A stretch of DNA of 64,000 nucleotides from an uncultured Granulosicoccaceae bacterium. GTDB taxonomy: Bacteria; Pseudomonadota; Gammaproteobacteria; Granulosicoccales; Granulosicoccaceae. The first letter of the stretch is position 1; each line of letters begins with the position of its first letter. The notes under the pieces were generated by a model. That model saw only the letters and a list, made by a program, of their open reading frames with translations. It was not told the DNA's origin and did no database searches. Made by a program: the position numbers and the translations under genes. The stretch lies in NCBI GenBank assembly GCA_938041955.1, contig CALISD010000005.1, forward strand, positions 1 through 64,000, written 5' to 3'. Shown here piece by piece: positions 46,659 to 56,238 of this stretch.

Positions 46659-47603
46659 TTGTCAGAATGGCTCTCTAAGCTGCACGAATTTTGTACCGAA
46701 GGGGATCCGTTTGTGATTGCCACGGTCACCTCGTTGCATGGAAACTCGCCGGAACAAATAGGCGCTTACACCTTTGTATCAAAAAAGCATAGCTCCTCAG
46801 TGGTCAGTTCAGAAAGTCGGCGTAAGCACATGCTGGCAACCTCCAGATCAGTTCTGAATGCACCCACGAGCTTTTCAATGGAACAACATGCCCTGGGACA
46901 TGTCGCCGGCACCATAAACGGTCACTGTTTCATCACATACGAATTTTTCCCGGCAACCGATTACCCGGATTGGCTAAAAGAACTCAGGGGCCATCTACAG
47001 ACAGGAACCAGCTCAATACTGCTTCGGGAATTTAATCATGTTGATGAAAACGTACAGAGCCGGGTGATCTCCGGCAATGCAATTAAGCAGGCCGCGGAGA
47101 TCGCAGACTTTGTAGAACAAAGCCCACCAAAAGACTGCGTGCTGATCAACAATGAGAACAGTACTGTTTTTCTGCGAGCAGTACGCAGCCGAGAAATCCC
47201 ATTGGTGTTGGTGGGCGATCACCCGGTAACTGCAAAAATTGCACAACAGGTAGCCGCGCTACCCATCGTTTTGTCGAAGATCAAAACAGAAGATATGGTA
47301 AACCCGGTATGGCCGGAGCAATTGGCACCGCAAAGTTATGTGATCATCATGACGGGGGATCACGAGCTCGACTTTCGCTTATGTCAGATAGCGCTGAACT
47401 ATCAAAACCTAAAGTTTATCGGATGCATTGGTTCGAATAAAAAAGCGCAGTTTTTCCATCACCGGCTGAAGCAGCAAGGCGCTACAGAAGAGCAGTTAAA
47501 AAAGCTCACCATGCCGATTGGCTTGCCACAAATTAACGGCAAACAAACCGCTGTCATTGCCGCCAGTATTGTTGCTCAGATCATGTCGCTTCATCACTGG
47601 TAG
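46659..47603 (+). CDS. XdhC-like (XdhC/CoxI) protein, divergent
   Basis: A 314-residue protein. The C-terminal half matches the XdhC C-terminal domain: MTGDHELDFRLCQIAL, FIGCIGSNKKAQFFHHRL and LTMPIGLPQINGKQTAVIAASIVAQI. The N-terminal half keeps VIATVTSLHG but loses the usual GSxPREPGA and GGGxLE motifs. XdhC proteins load molybdenum cofactor into xanthine dehydrogenase-type enzymes. No xdhAB or moco gene is in this window. Start is TTG 46659 with AAGG upstream. Function as a molybdoenzyme maturation factor is plausible but less certain than usual. Confidence 0.78.
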   Translation: MSEWLSKLHEFCTEGDPFVIATVTSLHGNSPEQIGAYTFVSKKHSSSVVSSESRRKHMLATSRSVLNAPTSFSMEQHALGHVAGTINGHCFITYEFFPATDYPDWLKELRGHLQTGTSSILLREFNHVDENVQSRVISGNAIKQAAEIADFVEQSPPKDCVLINNENSTVFLRAVRSREIPLVLVGDHPVTAKIAQQVAALPIVLSKIKTEDMVNPVWPEQLAPQSYVIIMTGDHELDFRLCQIALNYQNLKFIGCIGSNKKAQFFHHRLKQQGATEEQLKKLTMPIGLPQINGKQTAVIAASIVAQIMSLHHW

Positions 47604-47609
47604 CGCATA

Positions 47610-49193
47610 CTATGGTTTTGACTGATCAAAAAATTGCAGCGCGCGCGTTACCCCCAACAACGAAAACTTTATTTCTGACATCACGTCCGATTCATCCAGC
47701 CATTCAAATCGCACCTCCCTACCCTCACGCAACTTGATAATAAACTCACGTGCAAGTTCACCTACCGCAACATCAACTCCCTGCCTCATGGGCAGAGGCA
47801 ATGGCTCTCGCACAGAGTTCCCGAGATAGGCATCGACTCCATCAATCTGCATTTTTAGCTGTCTTTCAATCACTTGATCATCAGTGGTCGAGATCAACTG
47901 AATTCTCCAGTCACCTTCAACTGAACGATCAACACGCAATTGCCATTCACCATCACTGGCAAATTGCGCGTCAGTTTCAGCACTGCAGACACTGTTCTGC
48001 GTTACCGCACACGCTGATACCCAGGCATTAAAGTAGCCATATAAAAACCCCGCCGAAGCATAGTCATCTACCGTTGCCGCATCTGAAATTAGCGCTTCAA
48101 CTCCAAGTTGCTCACTGGACAATCCCTGCCCAGTCTGATCCATGGATCGACCTGTTGTACCGATACAGTCGCTATTTGATAAGGGCCGTAATAGATTGAT
48201 CTGCGAGACAACTAAGCTCGCACTGTAATCAGCCCCTGATCCTGTCACGGGGGCGGCTTTGACGTCACCACGAAGTTCGGCGTATAAAAGATCAGAAGCG
48301 GTGTTAAAGCCCTGATCACTGATATCTGCGTAGCGCCGATCAAGTGCCGCGAGCACGGCATCACTTCCGGAAACCCACCAATCCGTTTTACGATCGCAGG
48401 CCTGGAAGGCAGCCCCGGTGGATGTCTTAGCATAGTAGCCTCGATAGCTACGTCCGTCTTTGACCAACACTCGTTGTGCAGCAAGCCAGGCATTCAAGAC
48501 ACTGGCTCTGTTGCGCGTGTAGGCCACTAAGCAAGCTTTATAATATGCTTCCACCCGATCGCTCCCGAATAACGACGCCTCCCATGCACAATGCTGATCG
48601 CGGAAGCTTCTAAATAATGCCGGCAGAAAACTGAATCGATCTGTGAGATCTACCTTTTCGTCGACCAACGGTTCATCCTGTGAATCCAGTGACGCGCTGT
48701 TGTCATCAATGTTAATGACCGTGCTACCCTGGGAAGACAGACCGGATTGCAACGCAGTATCGTTTACGATCGATATCACTTTAGAATTGCCAGTCCTGCC
48801 TGGCGAGGCGCTAGAAGACACTGCGTCAGGAGGCAGGGCATCGGGGCTGCCGGGCTCAGACTCCAGCAGCTGTTTCCAGCGGTTTTCTATACTGCTTAGT
48901 GCGGCCTCCGCCTGAGAAAAAGATACGGCAAGACACTCGTCAACGCCACGTGCATCAACAGACGCACCGCTACATTCAACCAACACCTGCTCGCTGCTTG
49001 CCTGTACTTGCTGGTTCATAAGCAATAACATCACACAGGTTAATGTGCTGTTTGTTGCTATGCCCGCTGGAAACCTGGCGAACGACAAATAGAACTTCGA
49101 ATTGCCAATTACAGTCAAAACATTGGCGCGCGACAGACAGAGAGAGGCTTTAGACACTGGAGGGTTCTTTATGTGAGACCAAAGATCCACCAT
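47610..49193 (-). CDS. Exported protein with LprI-like N-terminal domain
   Basis: A 527-residue exported protein of unknown function. A hydrophobic signal-like segment lies at about 45-66 (LTCVMLLLMNQQVQASS), so a true start later than ATG 49193 is likely. About 70-210 resembles the LprI/DUF1311 fold, with ECLAVSFSQAEAAL and FRDQHCAWEASLFGSDRVEAYYKACL and conserved Cys. The rest has two or three further Cys-rich segments and no recognised fold. It ends 6 bp from the XdhC-like gene's stop (convergent). Confidence 0.6.
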   Translation of the reverse strand: MVDLWSHIKNPPVSKASLCLSRANVLTVIGNSKFYLSFARFPAGIATNSTLTCVMLLLMNQQVQASSEQVLVECSGASVDARGVDECLAVSFSQAEAALSSIENRWKQLLESEPGSPDALPPDAVSSSASPGRTGNSKVISIVNDTALQSGLSSQGSTVINIDDNSASLDSQDEPLVDEKVDLTDRFSFLPALFRSFRDQHCAWEASLFGSDRVEAYYKACLVAYTRNRASVLNAWLAAQRVLVKDGRSYRGYYAKTSTGAAFQACDRKTDWWVSGSDAVLAALDRRYADISDQGFNTASDLLYAELRGDVKAAPVTGSGADYSASLVVSQINLLRPLSNSDCIGTTGRSMDQTGQGLSSEQLGVEALISDAATVDDYASAGFLYGYFNAWVSACAVTQNSVCSAETDAQFASDGEWQLRVDRSVEGDWRIQLISTTDDQVIERQLKMQIDGVDAYLGNSVREPLPLPMRQGVDVAVGELAREFIIKLREGREVRFEWLDESDVMSEIKFSLLGVTRALQFFDQSKP

Positions 49194-49452
49194 ACTTCGA
49201 ATCGGATAACACCGCAGCAGACAAGCACCCCTAAAGACACCTAAAACACAAATACTTTCGTTGTGGTCAGGATCAATATTTCATAGTTTTGCTAGTCTCG
49301 TGGAGGTTTGATGTGGTTAGACTACAATTGAGTAATAAAATAAATAAAAATTCAATTGGACCACTTTACAAGCTACCAGGCGACCCGTCTGGGCGTACCG
49401 CAACCGCGAGCGGTGCATGGTTGGCTACCGGAATAAGAATAAAGAGAAAGCA

Positions 49453-51078
49453 ATGCAAACTAATAGATCCGGATCGTCGCGCGCGGGAGGCGTAGGCACA
49501 ACATTGTCGCTAGTGCTGTTAGGTACTCTACTAACAGCCGCCGTCACCATGTTCTGCTACCAACGCCTACAACCTGCTATCGAGCAAGATCTGACCACCG
49601 GTGTAACAGCAGCCCTTCAGGGCACTGGCGTAAGTAATATTTCTGTCGAAGGTCAGGATGTGTTTTTGTCAGGTGTGATGAATTCTGAAGTCGCTCGAGA
49701 AGATGCAGAAAAGGCAGCGGCCTCCGTCTACGGAGTGAGCCGGGTAATAAACAACCTGACGATCGATGGCGCCAGTGCCTCCGGAGAACAATTAAAGCTC
49801 TCTCAAACTGATAGCGCCAAAAGCGAAGAAAACACACAGCAAACCGCTGACAGCTCAAAAACAAACCCTGGCACACCGCTGGTAGTAAACAATGGCTCCA
49901 CCGGTGCAGCACCCTCAACGTTGACTATCGTCATCAATGACGGATCAGTTAACACACAAGGCATTGTTTCGGACGATGACACCATTAAGCGTATCAACAC
50001 TGCACTTTCAGGTAAGTTTGGCCGAGACAACATCAAAGACGATATGTCTAGCTTTGAAGGCAGTGCGGCACCCGTCTGGATAGACGGCATGCTCTCACTG
50101 ATTGATCAGCTTGACGGCATCACTAACCCGATCGTTAAAGTCACCGGATCTGACCTTGTTCTCGCTGGCACCGTGGCAGCAGAGGAAATTCGACGGGCAA
50201 AGATCTCAACAGCGGAGCGACTGCTGGGTTCAGAACTCAGCATTATCGACAACCTCACTGTCAAGCCGGAGTCCGCCGCAGAGCAGGATACAAAGGTCGC
50301 CGATAGCGCCACTCCCAAACCGGCAAAAAAACGACCAGCGTCAATGGGCATACAGTCTACCGATGGCGAAATAACCCTGACCGGATTCGTTGCTAATGAC
50401 ACCGAAGCCAACGCACTACGCACGGGCTTGATAAACCTGTTTGGGCAAAATGGGTACACGGATAACCTAACGGTAGATAAAACCGTGGCAAGCGCAGGCT
50501 GGATCGATGATGCACTTATTGTCACATCAGAAATTCGTGACATTAACGACTTCGGCATGACCATCAGCAGCGGTCAAATGCTATTGAACGGAATAGTTGA
50601 CGACAAAGACATTGGACGCGATCTTTCAATTGCCGCCACGGAAATTGCCGGCAGTAAGCTTGATGTGCTAAACAGCTTCTCGGTAAACAACTCGATCGCA
50701 GACAGCGAAGAAGATTTACTGGCTCAATCACTAATGCAAGAGCTCGATGCTTTACCAACAAAAAACGTCGTGTTCAACAAAAATAGCACAACCCTTACGG
50801 CGAGCGCACAAGAAGTACTTGATGATGTCGCAGCAGCTATTCTCGGGTACAACGACCTGGTCGTTGAGATTGCCGGTCACACAGATAGCTCTGGTGACGC
50901 GGTACGAAATTTGAAATTAAGTAAAGAACGTGCAACCGCCGTTCGCAACTACCTGGTTGAACAAAACGTTCCAGCCAATCGATTAAGCCCGATTGGCTAT
51001 GGAGAAACTGCACCGATTAGCGACAATGAGACCAGGGAAGGTCGTGCTGCCAATCGAAGAATCGAATTCAATCTCTAA
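49453..51078 (+). CDS. OmpA-family protein with BON-like repeats
   Basis: A 541-residue envelope protein. A single N-terminal helix (about 15-40, LSLVLLGTLLTAAVTMFCYQ) is followed by several BON-like alpha/beta repeats (about 45-430; for example VSNISVEGQDVFLSG and VSRVINNLTIDG), then an OmpA C-terminal domain with VEIAGHTDSSGDAVRNLKLSKERA and GYGETAPISDNETREGRAANRRIEF. ATG 49453 has an AGAG site. The layout resembles the Mycobacterium OmpATb/ArfA class. A coiled-coil membrane protein gene follows by 15 bp, probably in one operon. Confidence 0.85.
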   Translation: MQTNRSGSSRAGGVGTTLSLVLLGTLLTAAVTMFCYQRLQPAIEQDLTTGVTAALQGTGVSNISVEGQDVFLSGVMNSEVAREDAEKAAASVYGVSRVINNLTIDGASASGEQLKLSQTDSAKSEENTQQTADSSKTNPGTPLVVNNGSTGAAPSTLTIVINDGSVNTQGIVSDDDTIKRINTALSGKFGRDNIKDDMSSFEGSAAPVWIDGMLSLIDQLDGITNPIVKVTGSDLVLAGTVAAEEIRRAKISTAERLLGSELSIIDNLTVKPESAAEQDTKVADSATPKPAKKRPASMGIQSTDGEITLTGFVANDTEANALRTGLINLFGQNGYTDNLTVDKTVASAGWIDDALIVTSEIRDINDFGMTISSGQMLLNGIVDDKDIGRDLSIAATEIAGSKLDVLNSFSVNNSIADSEEDLLAQSLMQELDALPTKNVVFNKNSTTLTASAQEVLDDVAAAILGYNDLVVEIAGHTDSSGDAVRNLKLSKERATAVRNYLVEQNVPANRLSPIGYGETAPISDNETREGRAANRRIEFNL

Positions 51079-51093
51079 CGGAGTCCCGGTCAA

Positions 51094-52287
51094 ATGTCAT
51101 TCTTATCATCATTGAGTCCGTCTATGATGTACCTGGTAACAAAGATGCTGGTGTTTCTTGCACTGGCCGCGTTAGTAGGTTTACTGATTGGGTGGGCTAT
51201 TGGAAAACTGGGCCAACAAAAAGGCACGCGACGAGTCGAGCGCGAGTGGCGCAGAACACTTTCGGACACAGAAGAAGAGCACTCTCGAGTCATCGCGCGA
51301 TTTAAAAAATCTAATCAATCGCTTGACGATGAGAACAATAATTTAAAAACCAAAATTGCTGCACTGAATGCGAAGATTGATCAGAACAGGGAAGATGTCG
51401 AACGTAACAAGTCACAGCATCGGCAACTCAGCGGCCAGGTTAACCAGTCGCGCTCAGAAATAGAATCTGCGCAGCAGCTGTTAGCTGACGAACGAGCTAA
51501 AAACCACAAGCTGCAAAACCTCACCAAGGCACTTAAGTCATCGTCGGATGAAAAGGACAGAATTGCACAGCAACTGTCTATGCAACTTGCAGACAGCAAG
51601 AACCACATGCAAAGCCTGCAATCAGTTGAGAGCAATGCCGACTACATCGCGCTGCAAAGTGAAGTGGTTGAGCTGCGCGCTTCTGATCGTGAAAATGCAG
51701 ACTTACGCAAACGTATTTCGATAGAAGCCCGTGAACGCGAAGACGCGCAATCGGAGCTGTACAACCTTAAACAGAAACTCGACAGCCTTGAACGAGAGCG
51801 TGAAGATTATCGTCAGTGGTCGGTCAGACTTGAACAGGAACAAGCGGGCTTTGATCAACGCGTAAAACAGGCTGTTACACAAGCGCTAAGCAAGGAGAAC
51901 TCACAGGCGAACGATCTAGAGCTTGAAGTCTCCAGACTGCGCCCAATGGTCATCAACCTGCGGGAACAGTTAGATCAACTCGAAGATGAAAACAGACGCA
52001 TTCTCACCGAGCAACAAAACAACCGCGTCGGTGCAGCAGGACCTGGTTCAACAGAACACATAAGAGAATTGCAGGCGGCCGTTGACAAACTTAGTTATGA
52101 ACGCGATCAGTACCGCACGCGATTGGCGGATCAGCAACGACAGACCACAGCTCTTAGCAGTCAGCTAAACAGTGGCGTTAATCCACCGGAGATTGCCAGC
52201 TTAAGAAGAGAGATAGCTCAGCTATCTGCTGAAAAGGGAATCATGAGCGCAACCATTGATGAGTTGCAGCACAAGCTCGGTGTATAA
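51094..52287 (+). CDS. Membrane-anchored coiled-coil protein
   Basis: A 397-residue protein. One N-terminal helix (about 14-36, LVTKMLVFLALAALVGLLIG) is followed by a basic patch and about 350 residues of nearly continuous coiled coil rich in Glu, Gln, Arg and Leu. No enzymatic motif exists. It starts 15 bp after the OmpA/BON gene. A scaffold or spacer role beside the envelope protein is an inference from shape and position only. Confidence 0.75.
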   Translation: MSFLSSLSPSMMYLVTKMLVFLALAALVGLLIGWAIGKLGQQKGTRRVEREWRRTLSDTEEEHSRVIARFKKSNQSLDDENNNLKTKIAALNAKIDQNREDVERNKSQHRQLSGQVNQSRSEIESAQQLLADERAKNHKLQNLTKALKSSSDEKDRIAQQLSMQLADSKNHMQSLQSVESNADYIALQSEVVELRASDRENADLRKRISIEAREREDAQSELYNLKQKLDSLEREREDYRQWSVRLEQEQAGFDQRVKQAVTQALSKENSQANDLELEVSRLRPMVINLREQLDQLEDENRRILTEQQNNRVGAAGPGSTEHIRELQAAVDKLSYERDQYRTRLADQQRQTTALSSQLNSGVNPPEIASLRREIAQLSAEKGIMSATIDELQHKLGV

Positions 52288-52292
52288 AAAAA

Positions 52293-52322
52293 CCTGACTG
52301 TTGCAGCAATGCAACAGTCAGG
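52293..52322 (-). terminator. Strong hairpin terminator between coiled-coil gene and dsbA
   Basis: A 13-bp perfect stem, CCTGACTGTTGCA (52293-52305) with TGCAACAGTCAGG (52310-52322), has a GCAA loop. A plus-strand A run (52285-52292) gives a T tail on the minus strand, so it serves dsbA best and may also stop the convergent gene. Confidence 0.85.
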
Positions 52323-52386
52323 TCTGACCTTTATAACGGTTAGACACTAACACCGGGTAATTTATCACCCGGTGTACGCTTACCGC

Positions 52387-52998
52387 CTACCCTGCTGTCT
52401 CTTTCTCAATTAGCTCGTTGAGTACCTTGATCAGGTTAGGATACGATCCCGCGACTGAGCCACTGGTTCGATACTTACCGTTGATGATCACGGTCGGAAC
52501 AGCCGAGATACCAGCATCACGCGCTTGCTGTAACGACTGCCTGATCTTGGCGTCGACGTTAAATGACTTCATCGTCTTACCAAATTTCTCACCGTCAAGA
52601 CCCAGCGACTCCACTAACTTCATGACATCTTTTGGTTTCCGCATGGGGTTTTTGTCAACGTGAATGGCGTTGAACATCGGCTCATGAAACTGATCAAGTA
52701 CACCAAGTACCTGTGCCGCGTAAAAAGCTTGTGAATGAACCTTCCATGCCGGGTTCAACGGTGGAGCAATACTGATAAATTCAACATTGTCTGGTTTGGT
52801 TTTCTTCCAATCAACAATGTGCGGCTCAAACTGAAAGCAATGCGGGCAGCCGTACCAGAAAAATTCCTGCACCTCTATTTTTTCGGGATTCGCAGTCTGT
52901 TGAGGTGTTTTTAACAACTCATAGCCCGTTTGCGCATTAGCAGTTGCTGAAAAGCAGGCTATCAAACCCGCCAACAATAGTCCGGAAAGTGCTCTCAT
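52387..52998 (-). CDS. dsbA: Thiol:disulfide interchange protein DsbA
   Basis: A 203-residue periplasmic oxidoreductase that introduces disulfides into exported proteins. Signal peptide about 1-22 (cleavage after ANA); thioredoxin-type active site CPHC at Cys51-Cys54 within FFWYGCPHCFQFEPH; cis-Pro in AVPTVIING near 162. An alternative TTG at 53001 adds one residue. It is followed, on the same strand upstream, by cytochrome c4 (gap about 140 bp), a conserved gammaproteobacterial neighbourhood with engB. Confidence 0.95.
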   Translation of the reverse strand: MRALSGLLLAGLIACFSATANAQTGYELLKTPQQTANPEKIEVQEFFWYGCPHCFQFEPHIVDWKKTKPDNVEFISIAPPLNPAWKVHSQAFYAAQVLGVLDQFHEPMFNAIHVDKNPMRKPKDVMKLVESLGLDGEKFGKTMKSFNVDAKIRQSLQQARDAGISAVPTVIINGKYRTSGSVAGSYPNLIKVLNELIEKETAG

Positions 52999-53138
52999 CA
53001 ATTTTCCATATCAGTTAATTAGTAAAGTATCTCAAGCAAGCCCTGAACCGGCCCTTACTCAAGAGCTAACGAGTAAAAAGTTGGCGATACAGACGCAACA
53101 ATACGCTCGATCACCGAACCAATTACGGCAAATTAATG

Positions 53139-53810
53139 CTAGTGCAAGCCCTGCACATAATTAGCAACCGCCTGAATCTCTGCATCAGACAGCCGCTTTG
53201 CCACCATCTGCATCATTCCACCGGGATCATTTGCTCGAGTGCCTGAACGGAAATTCTGCAATGCGGCAATGATATAGCCGGCATTCTGGCCACCCAGACG
53301 CGGAAACTTCGCGCTATCATTGCCTGCACCATTTGGCGCATGACAGCCCATGCAGGCCGGGACACTGATGGAAGCAATACCCCCCTGGTAAATTTGTCGG
53401 CCGGCCGCCAGGTTTTCATCGACTGATTCACCTTCAGGCGCAGGCATCTCTGCGTAGAATGCCGCCAGATTTTGCATATCCTGCTCTGACAGATTCGCTA
53501 CCATCCCCGCCATGACCGCATTTTCCCGGCCCCCTGATTTGAACTCCATTAACTGCTTTACCAGATACGGGGCACCCTGGCCTGCCAGGCTGGGGTAGTC
53601 TGCGATAGCAGCAACACCATTTGCGCCATGGCAGCCGGCACAAACAGCTGATGATGACTTTCCAGCCGCTGCATCACCGCGTGCAATGGTAGGCTTAAGC
53701 TCCACGGCCTGGGCCGGTTTGCTACTCGATTCACTGGCAAGCAGTGACGGGGATACGATGGTGCTCGCGACAGCGGCACACAAAGACAAAACGAATAATG
53801 ATTTACGCAT
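53139..53810 (-). CDS. Cytochrome c4 (diheme)
   Basis: A 223-residue periplasmic electron carrier. Two CxxCH heme sites are present: CAGCHGANG in the first domain and CMGCHAPNG in the second, with later Met ligands in MAGMVANL and MQMVAKRL. The signal peptide about 1-25 ends LLASE. ATG 53810 follows AGG at seven bases; ATG 53813 is an alternative. It is placed between dsbA and engB, as in many Gammaproteobacteria, and probably passes electrons to terminal oxidases. Confidence 0.93.
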   Translation of the reverse strand: MRKSLFVLSLCAAVASTIVSPSLLASESSSKPAQAVELKPTIARGDAAAGKSSSAVCAGCHGANGVAAIADYPSLAGQGAPYLVKQLMEFKSGGRENAVMAGMVANLSEQDMQNLAAFYAEMPAPEGESVDENLAAGRQIYQGGIASISVPACMGCHAPNGAGNDSAKFPRLGGQNAGYIIAALQNFRSGTRANDPGGMMQMVAKRLSDAEIQAVANYVQGLH

Positions 53811-53948
53811 CATCACACCTGAATTATTTGCAATCGGAAATGCGTTCCGGGACGAAACGCCAGCTAAAATCTGGACGTAATTGTAACAAATACTGGTCAA
53901 TGATTCCGAGCCTCTATAGGCTCACTAATACTGTAATGGCCAGCTAAC

Positions 53949-54590
53949 ATGATCAACACAATATATTTTAATACCGAATTCACAACCAGCGCCCACACTC
54001 TCGGCCAATTACCTAAAGACAGCGTGGCTGAAGTGGCCTTCGCCGGTCGCTCCAATGCGGGCAAATCCAGTGCCATCAACACCATTACGCGCAACAAAAA
54101 ACTCGCCCGTACCAGTAAAACCCCCGGTCGCACCCAGTTGATCAATCATTTTGAGGTCACCGCTGGCAACTATCTGGTTGATCTACCGGGCTATGGATAC
54201 GCCAAAGTATCGAAGTCTCAAATCAAACACTGGAAGGCCACACTCGGAGACTACCTGCGCACTCGTGAGTCTTTACGCTGTCTGGTGGTAGTAATGGATA
54301 TTCGCCATGCCCTGTCCGACTACGACTGGCAATTGATTGACTCGGTCATGCAGGGCGATGCCGCTTTACACTGCCTGCTCACCAAAAGTGACAAGCTCGG
54401 CAACAGTGCCGCGAAACAGGCCCTTATGAAAACCAGCAAAGCGCTTGAGGACCATGGTGTGGAGTGCACTCTGCAGTTATTTTCCGCGTTGAAAAAAACC
54501 GGGGTCGAGGAGGCGCATGAGTTGCTGGACATGTATTTGCCCGATGCGAAATTCTCTCAACGCAGCAACTCCGATGAGCCTGCGAGCTAA
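53949..54590 (+). CDS. engB: Ribosome biogenesis GTPase EngB/YihA/YsxC
   Basis: A 213-residue GTPase needed for assembly of the large ribosomal subunit. The G1 motif is GRSNAGKS (33-40), G2 is TPGRTQ, G3 is DLPGYGYAKV and G4 is LTKSDKL. Length fits the family (about 200). It starts ATG 53949, divergent from cytochrome c4 with a gap of about 140 bp. A terminator-like hairpin follows at 54635-54655. Confidence 0.95.
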   Translation: MINTIYFNTEFTTSAHTLGQLPKDSVAEVAFAGRSNAGKSSAINTITRNKKLARTSKTPGRTQLINHFEVTAGNYLVDLPGYGYAKVSKSQIKHWKATLGDYLRTRESLRCLVVVMDIRHALSDYDWQLIDSVMQGDAALHCLLTKSDKLGNSAAKQALMKTSKALEDHGVECTLQLFSALKKTGVEEAHELLDMYLPDAKFSQRSNSDEPAS

Positions 54591-54634
54591 TAGTGCGCTC
54601 GACTTTGTAATTTTTTCTATAACCTCAAAAACAA

Positions 54635-54655
54635 GCCTCAAAACATATTTGAGGC
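54635..54655 (+). terminator. Hairpin terminator after engB
   Basis: GCCTCAAA (54635-54642), loop ACATA, TTTGAGGC (54648-54655), then AAGCTTTTT. It lies between two convergent genes and suits engB. Confidence 0.75.
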
Positions 54656-54662
54656 AAGCTTT

Positions 54663-56150
54663 TTACGCATAGTGCCTGCGCGGCAGTAGCAAAGATCTAA
54701 ACAGACGATATATCAGATACAAAAACATCAGCGGAAAGACAATCGTCTGCAAAAGAAAGACAACAATCAAATTCACCGCATGTTCACTGACATTCTCAGC
54801 AGAATTTTTGTAGTCGTTCAACATGCCGTCAAAATCAAATTTAGACGTCATTGAGTTGTACAGGTTTTTTGCCCGTTCCTTTAATGATCCGCTGGGTTTT
54901 TCTGCAGCCGTCTGACGAGTGCTGATGTCTCTAATGCGCTCACTGGCTATCTCAAGCTGTTGTGATGACTGTTCAAAGTGCGGTTGCAGAAACTGCCTGT
55001 ACACCCAGTCGTTCGCCAATGACCCAAGTGGTATTAGAAATCGAACCAATAGCATTAACAACAGTAGCTTCCCCGCTACATCTGCCATAGAAGAGACTGC
55101 ACTATTACGAATACGCGTGAGCAGAAAAAATAATCCGGCTCCAGCCAACAGCATACTGATTCCAGCCCAGCTACTGACCTCAAGCAATATTTTTTGAATC
55201 CCAAGCGAACTGGTGGCGAGTAACATGACCCAGGAAAATCTTTCCACCAAATCATTGATAGGATCAAGGATTTCTCCAGGTGAAAAATTGACCCCGACAC
55301 CGGCCGGCTGAACTGCAAATTCGGTCCCTTGTGCAACGGAGATAACACCATTAAGCGTACGGGCCAAACCAAATCCAATCATCGCACGAGTTAAAGCGCT
55401 GTCTAACTGCGACTGGCTCGAGTGATCAATCGGTTTCATAAACGACACCGTGATCATGGCTACCACAGCGAGTACTATCAAGCCGTACTTCAATGGCCCT
55501 TCAAGCTTAAAGCTCAATAGCTTTGCGAATGCACCTTTTCGGCCTTCACGATCATCTACTTTTTTTCCAGCCTGTTTACGGTCTCCGTTATACGATGCTT
55601 CGTGATATCGCTCCTGCTCTCGTGAGCTGTACTGTTGTTGACCTGCACTTCGCTGACGATTCTCATAGTCATCACGCCGACCGGACCCTGCTCTATCTTG
55701 CTCCCGAGGCGGATGTCTGCGTGATTCCTGCTCCATGCGCTGAGACCTGTTGTCTCTTTGATCGGATCTGCCCTCTTCTCGACGTGCAGGTGATTCCCTA
55801 CGATCATGCTCGTAACGTTCGCGTCTGGCGTCCGGCCGATCATCACGTCGGTAATCAAATTCTTGCGTTGGCTTGCGTTCAGGTTCGCGACGGTGATGAC
55901 GATCATCCACTTGCGCCCTTCTGGCGCGATCCGGACCTGCCTGTCGTTGCGGCATGTCGTCTCGTACGACTGGCTTCTCATCAGGGTAAGCATTTACGCT
56001 GCTTTCAACACCAACGACCGCGACAATATCGCCTCGATAAGCCTCAACTTCTTCAAGTTGATCGTTGTTCAACTGACTAAGATGCCTATCGCGCCATTTC
56101 GGACGAGGCTTCGTAGACTTGGCCGTTGCGGTGCGGCTGTCTGATCCCAT
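54663..56150 (-). CDS. Membrane protein with long Arg/Asp-rich disordered region
   Basis: A 495-residue protein of unknown family. ATG 56150 is preferred (a longer frame to 56216 lacks features). The N-terminal about 215 residues are highly charged and of low complexity (RDDR, ERYEHDRRES, RREEGRSDQRD-type), with no fold. Two or three hydrophobic helices follow (LKYGLIVLAVVAMITVSFM near 220; WVMLLATSSLGIQKIL and ISMLLAGAGLFFLL near 320-350), and two more near the C-terminus. The charged region recalls RNA- or polyanion-binding tails but no motif proves this. Confidence 0.55.
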   Translation of the reverse strand: MGSDSRTATAKSTKPRPKWRDRHLSQLNNDQLEEVEAYRGDIVAVVGVESSVNAYPDEKPVVRDDMPQRQAGPDRARRAQVDDRHHRREPERKPTQEFDYRRDDRPDARRERYEHDRRESPARREEGRSDQRDNRSQRMEQESRRHPPREQDRAGSGRRDDYENRQRSAGQQQYSSREQERYHEASYNGDRKQAGKKVDDREGRKGAFAKLLSFKLEGPLKYGLIVLAVVAMITVSFMKPIDHSSQSQLDSALTRAMIGFGLARTLNGVISVAQGTEFAVQPAGVGVNFSPGEILDPINDLVERFSWVMLLATSSLGIQKILLEVSSWAGISMLLAGAGLFFLLTRIRNSAVSSMADVAGKLLLLMLLVRFLIPLGSLANDWVYRQFLQPHFEQSSQQLEIASERIRDISTRQTAAEKPSGSLKERAKNLYNSMTSKFDFDGMLNDYKNSAENVSEHAVNLIVVFLLQTIVFPLMFLYLIYRLFRSLLLPRRHYA

Positions 56151-56238
56151 AGTGATCTCTTGCGTTGTACTGGTAGTATTTATATAGCGGTATTTCAGTG
56201 CCCTGCGGTTACGCAATGCACATTTGTCATTGTCTCAA

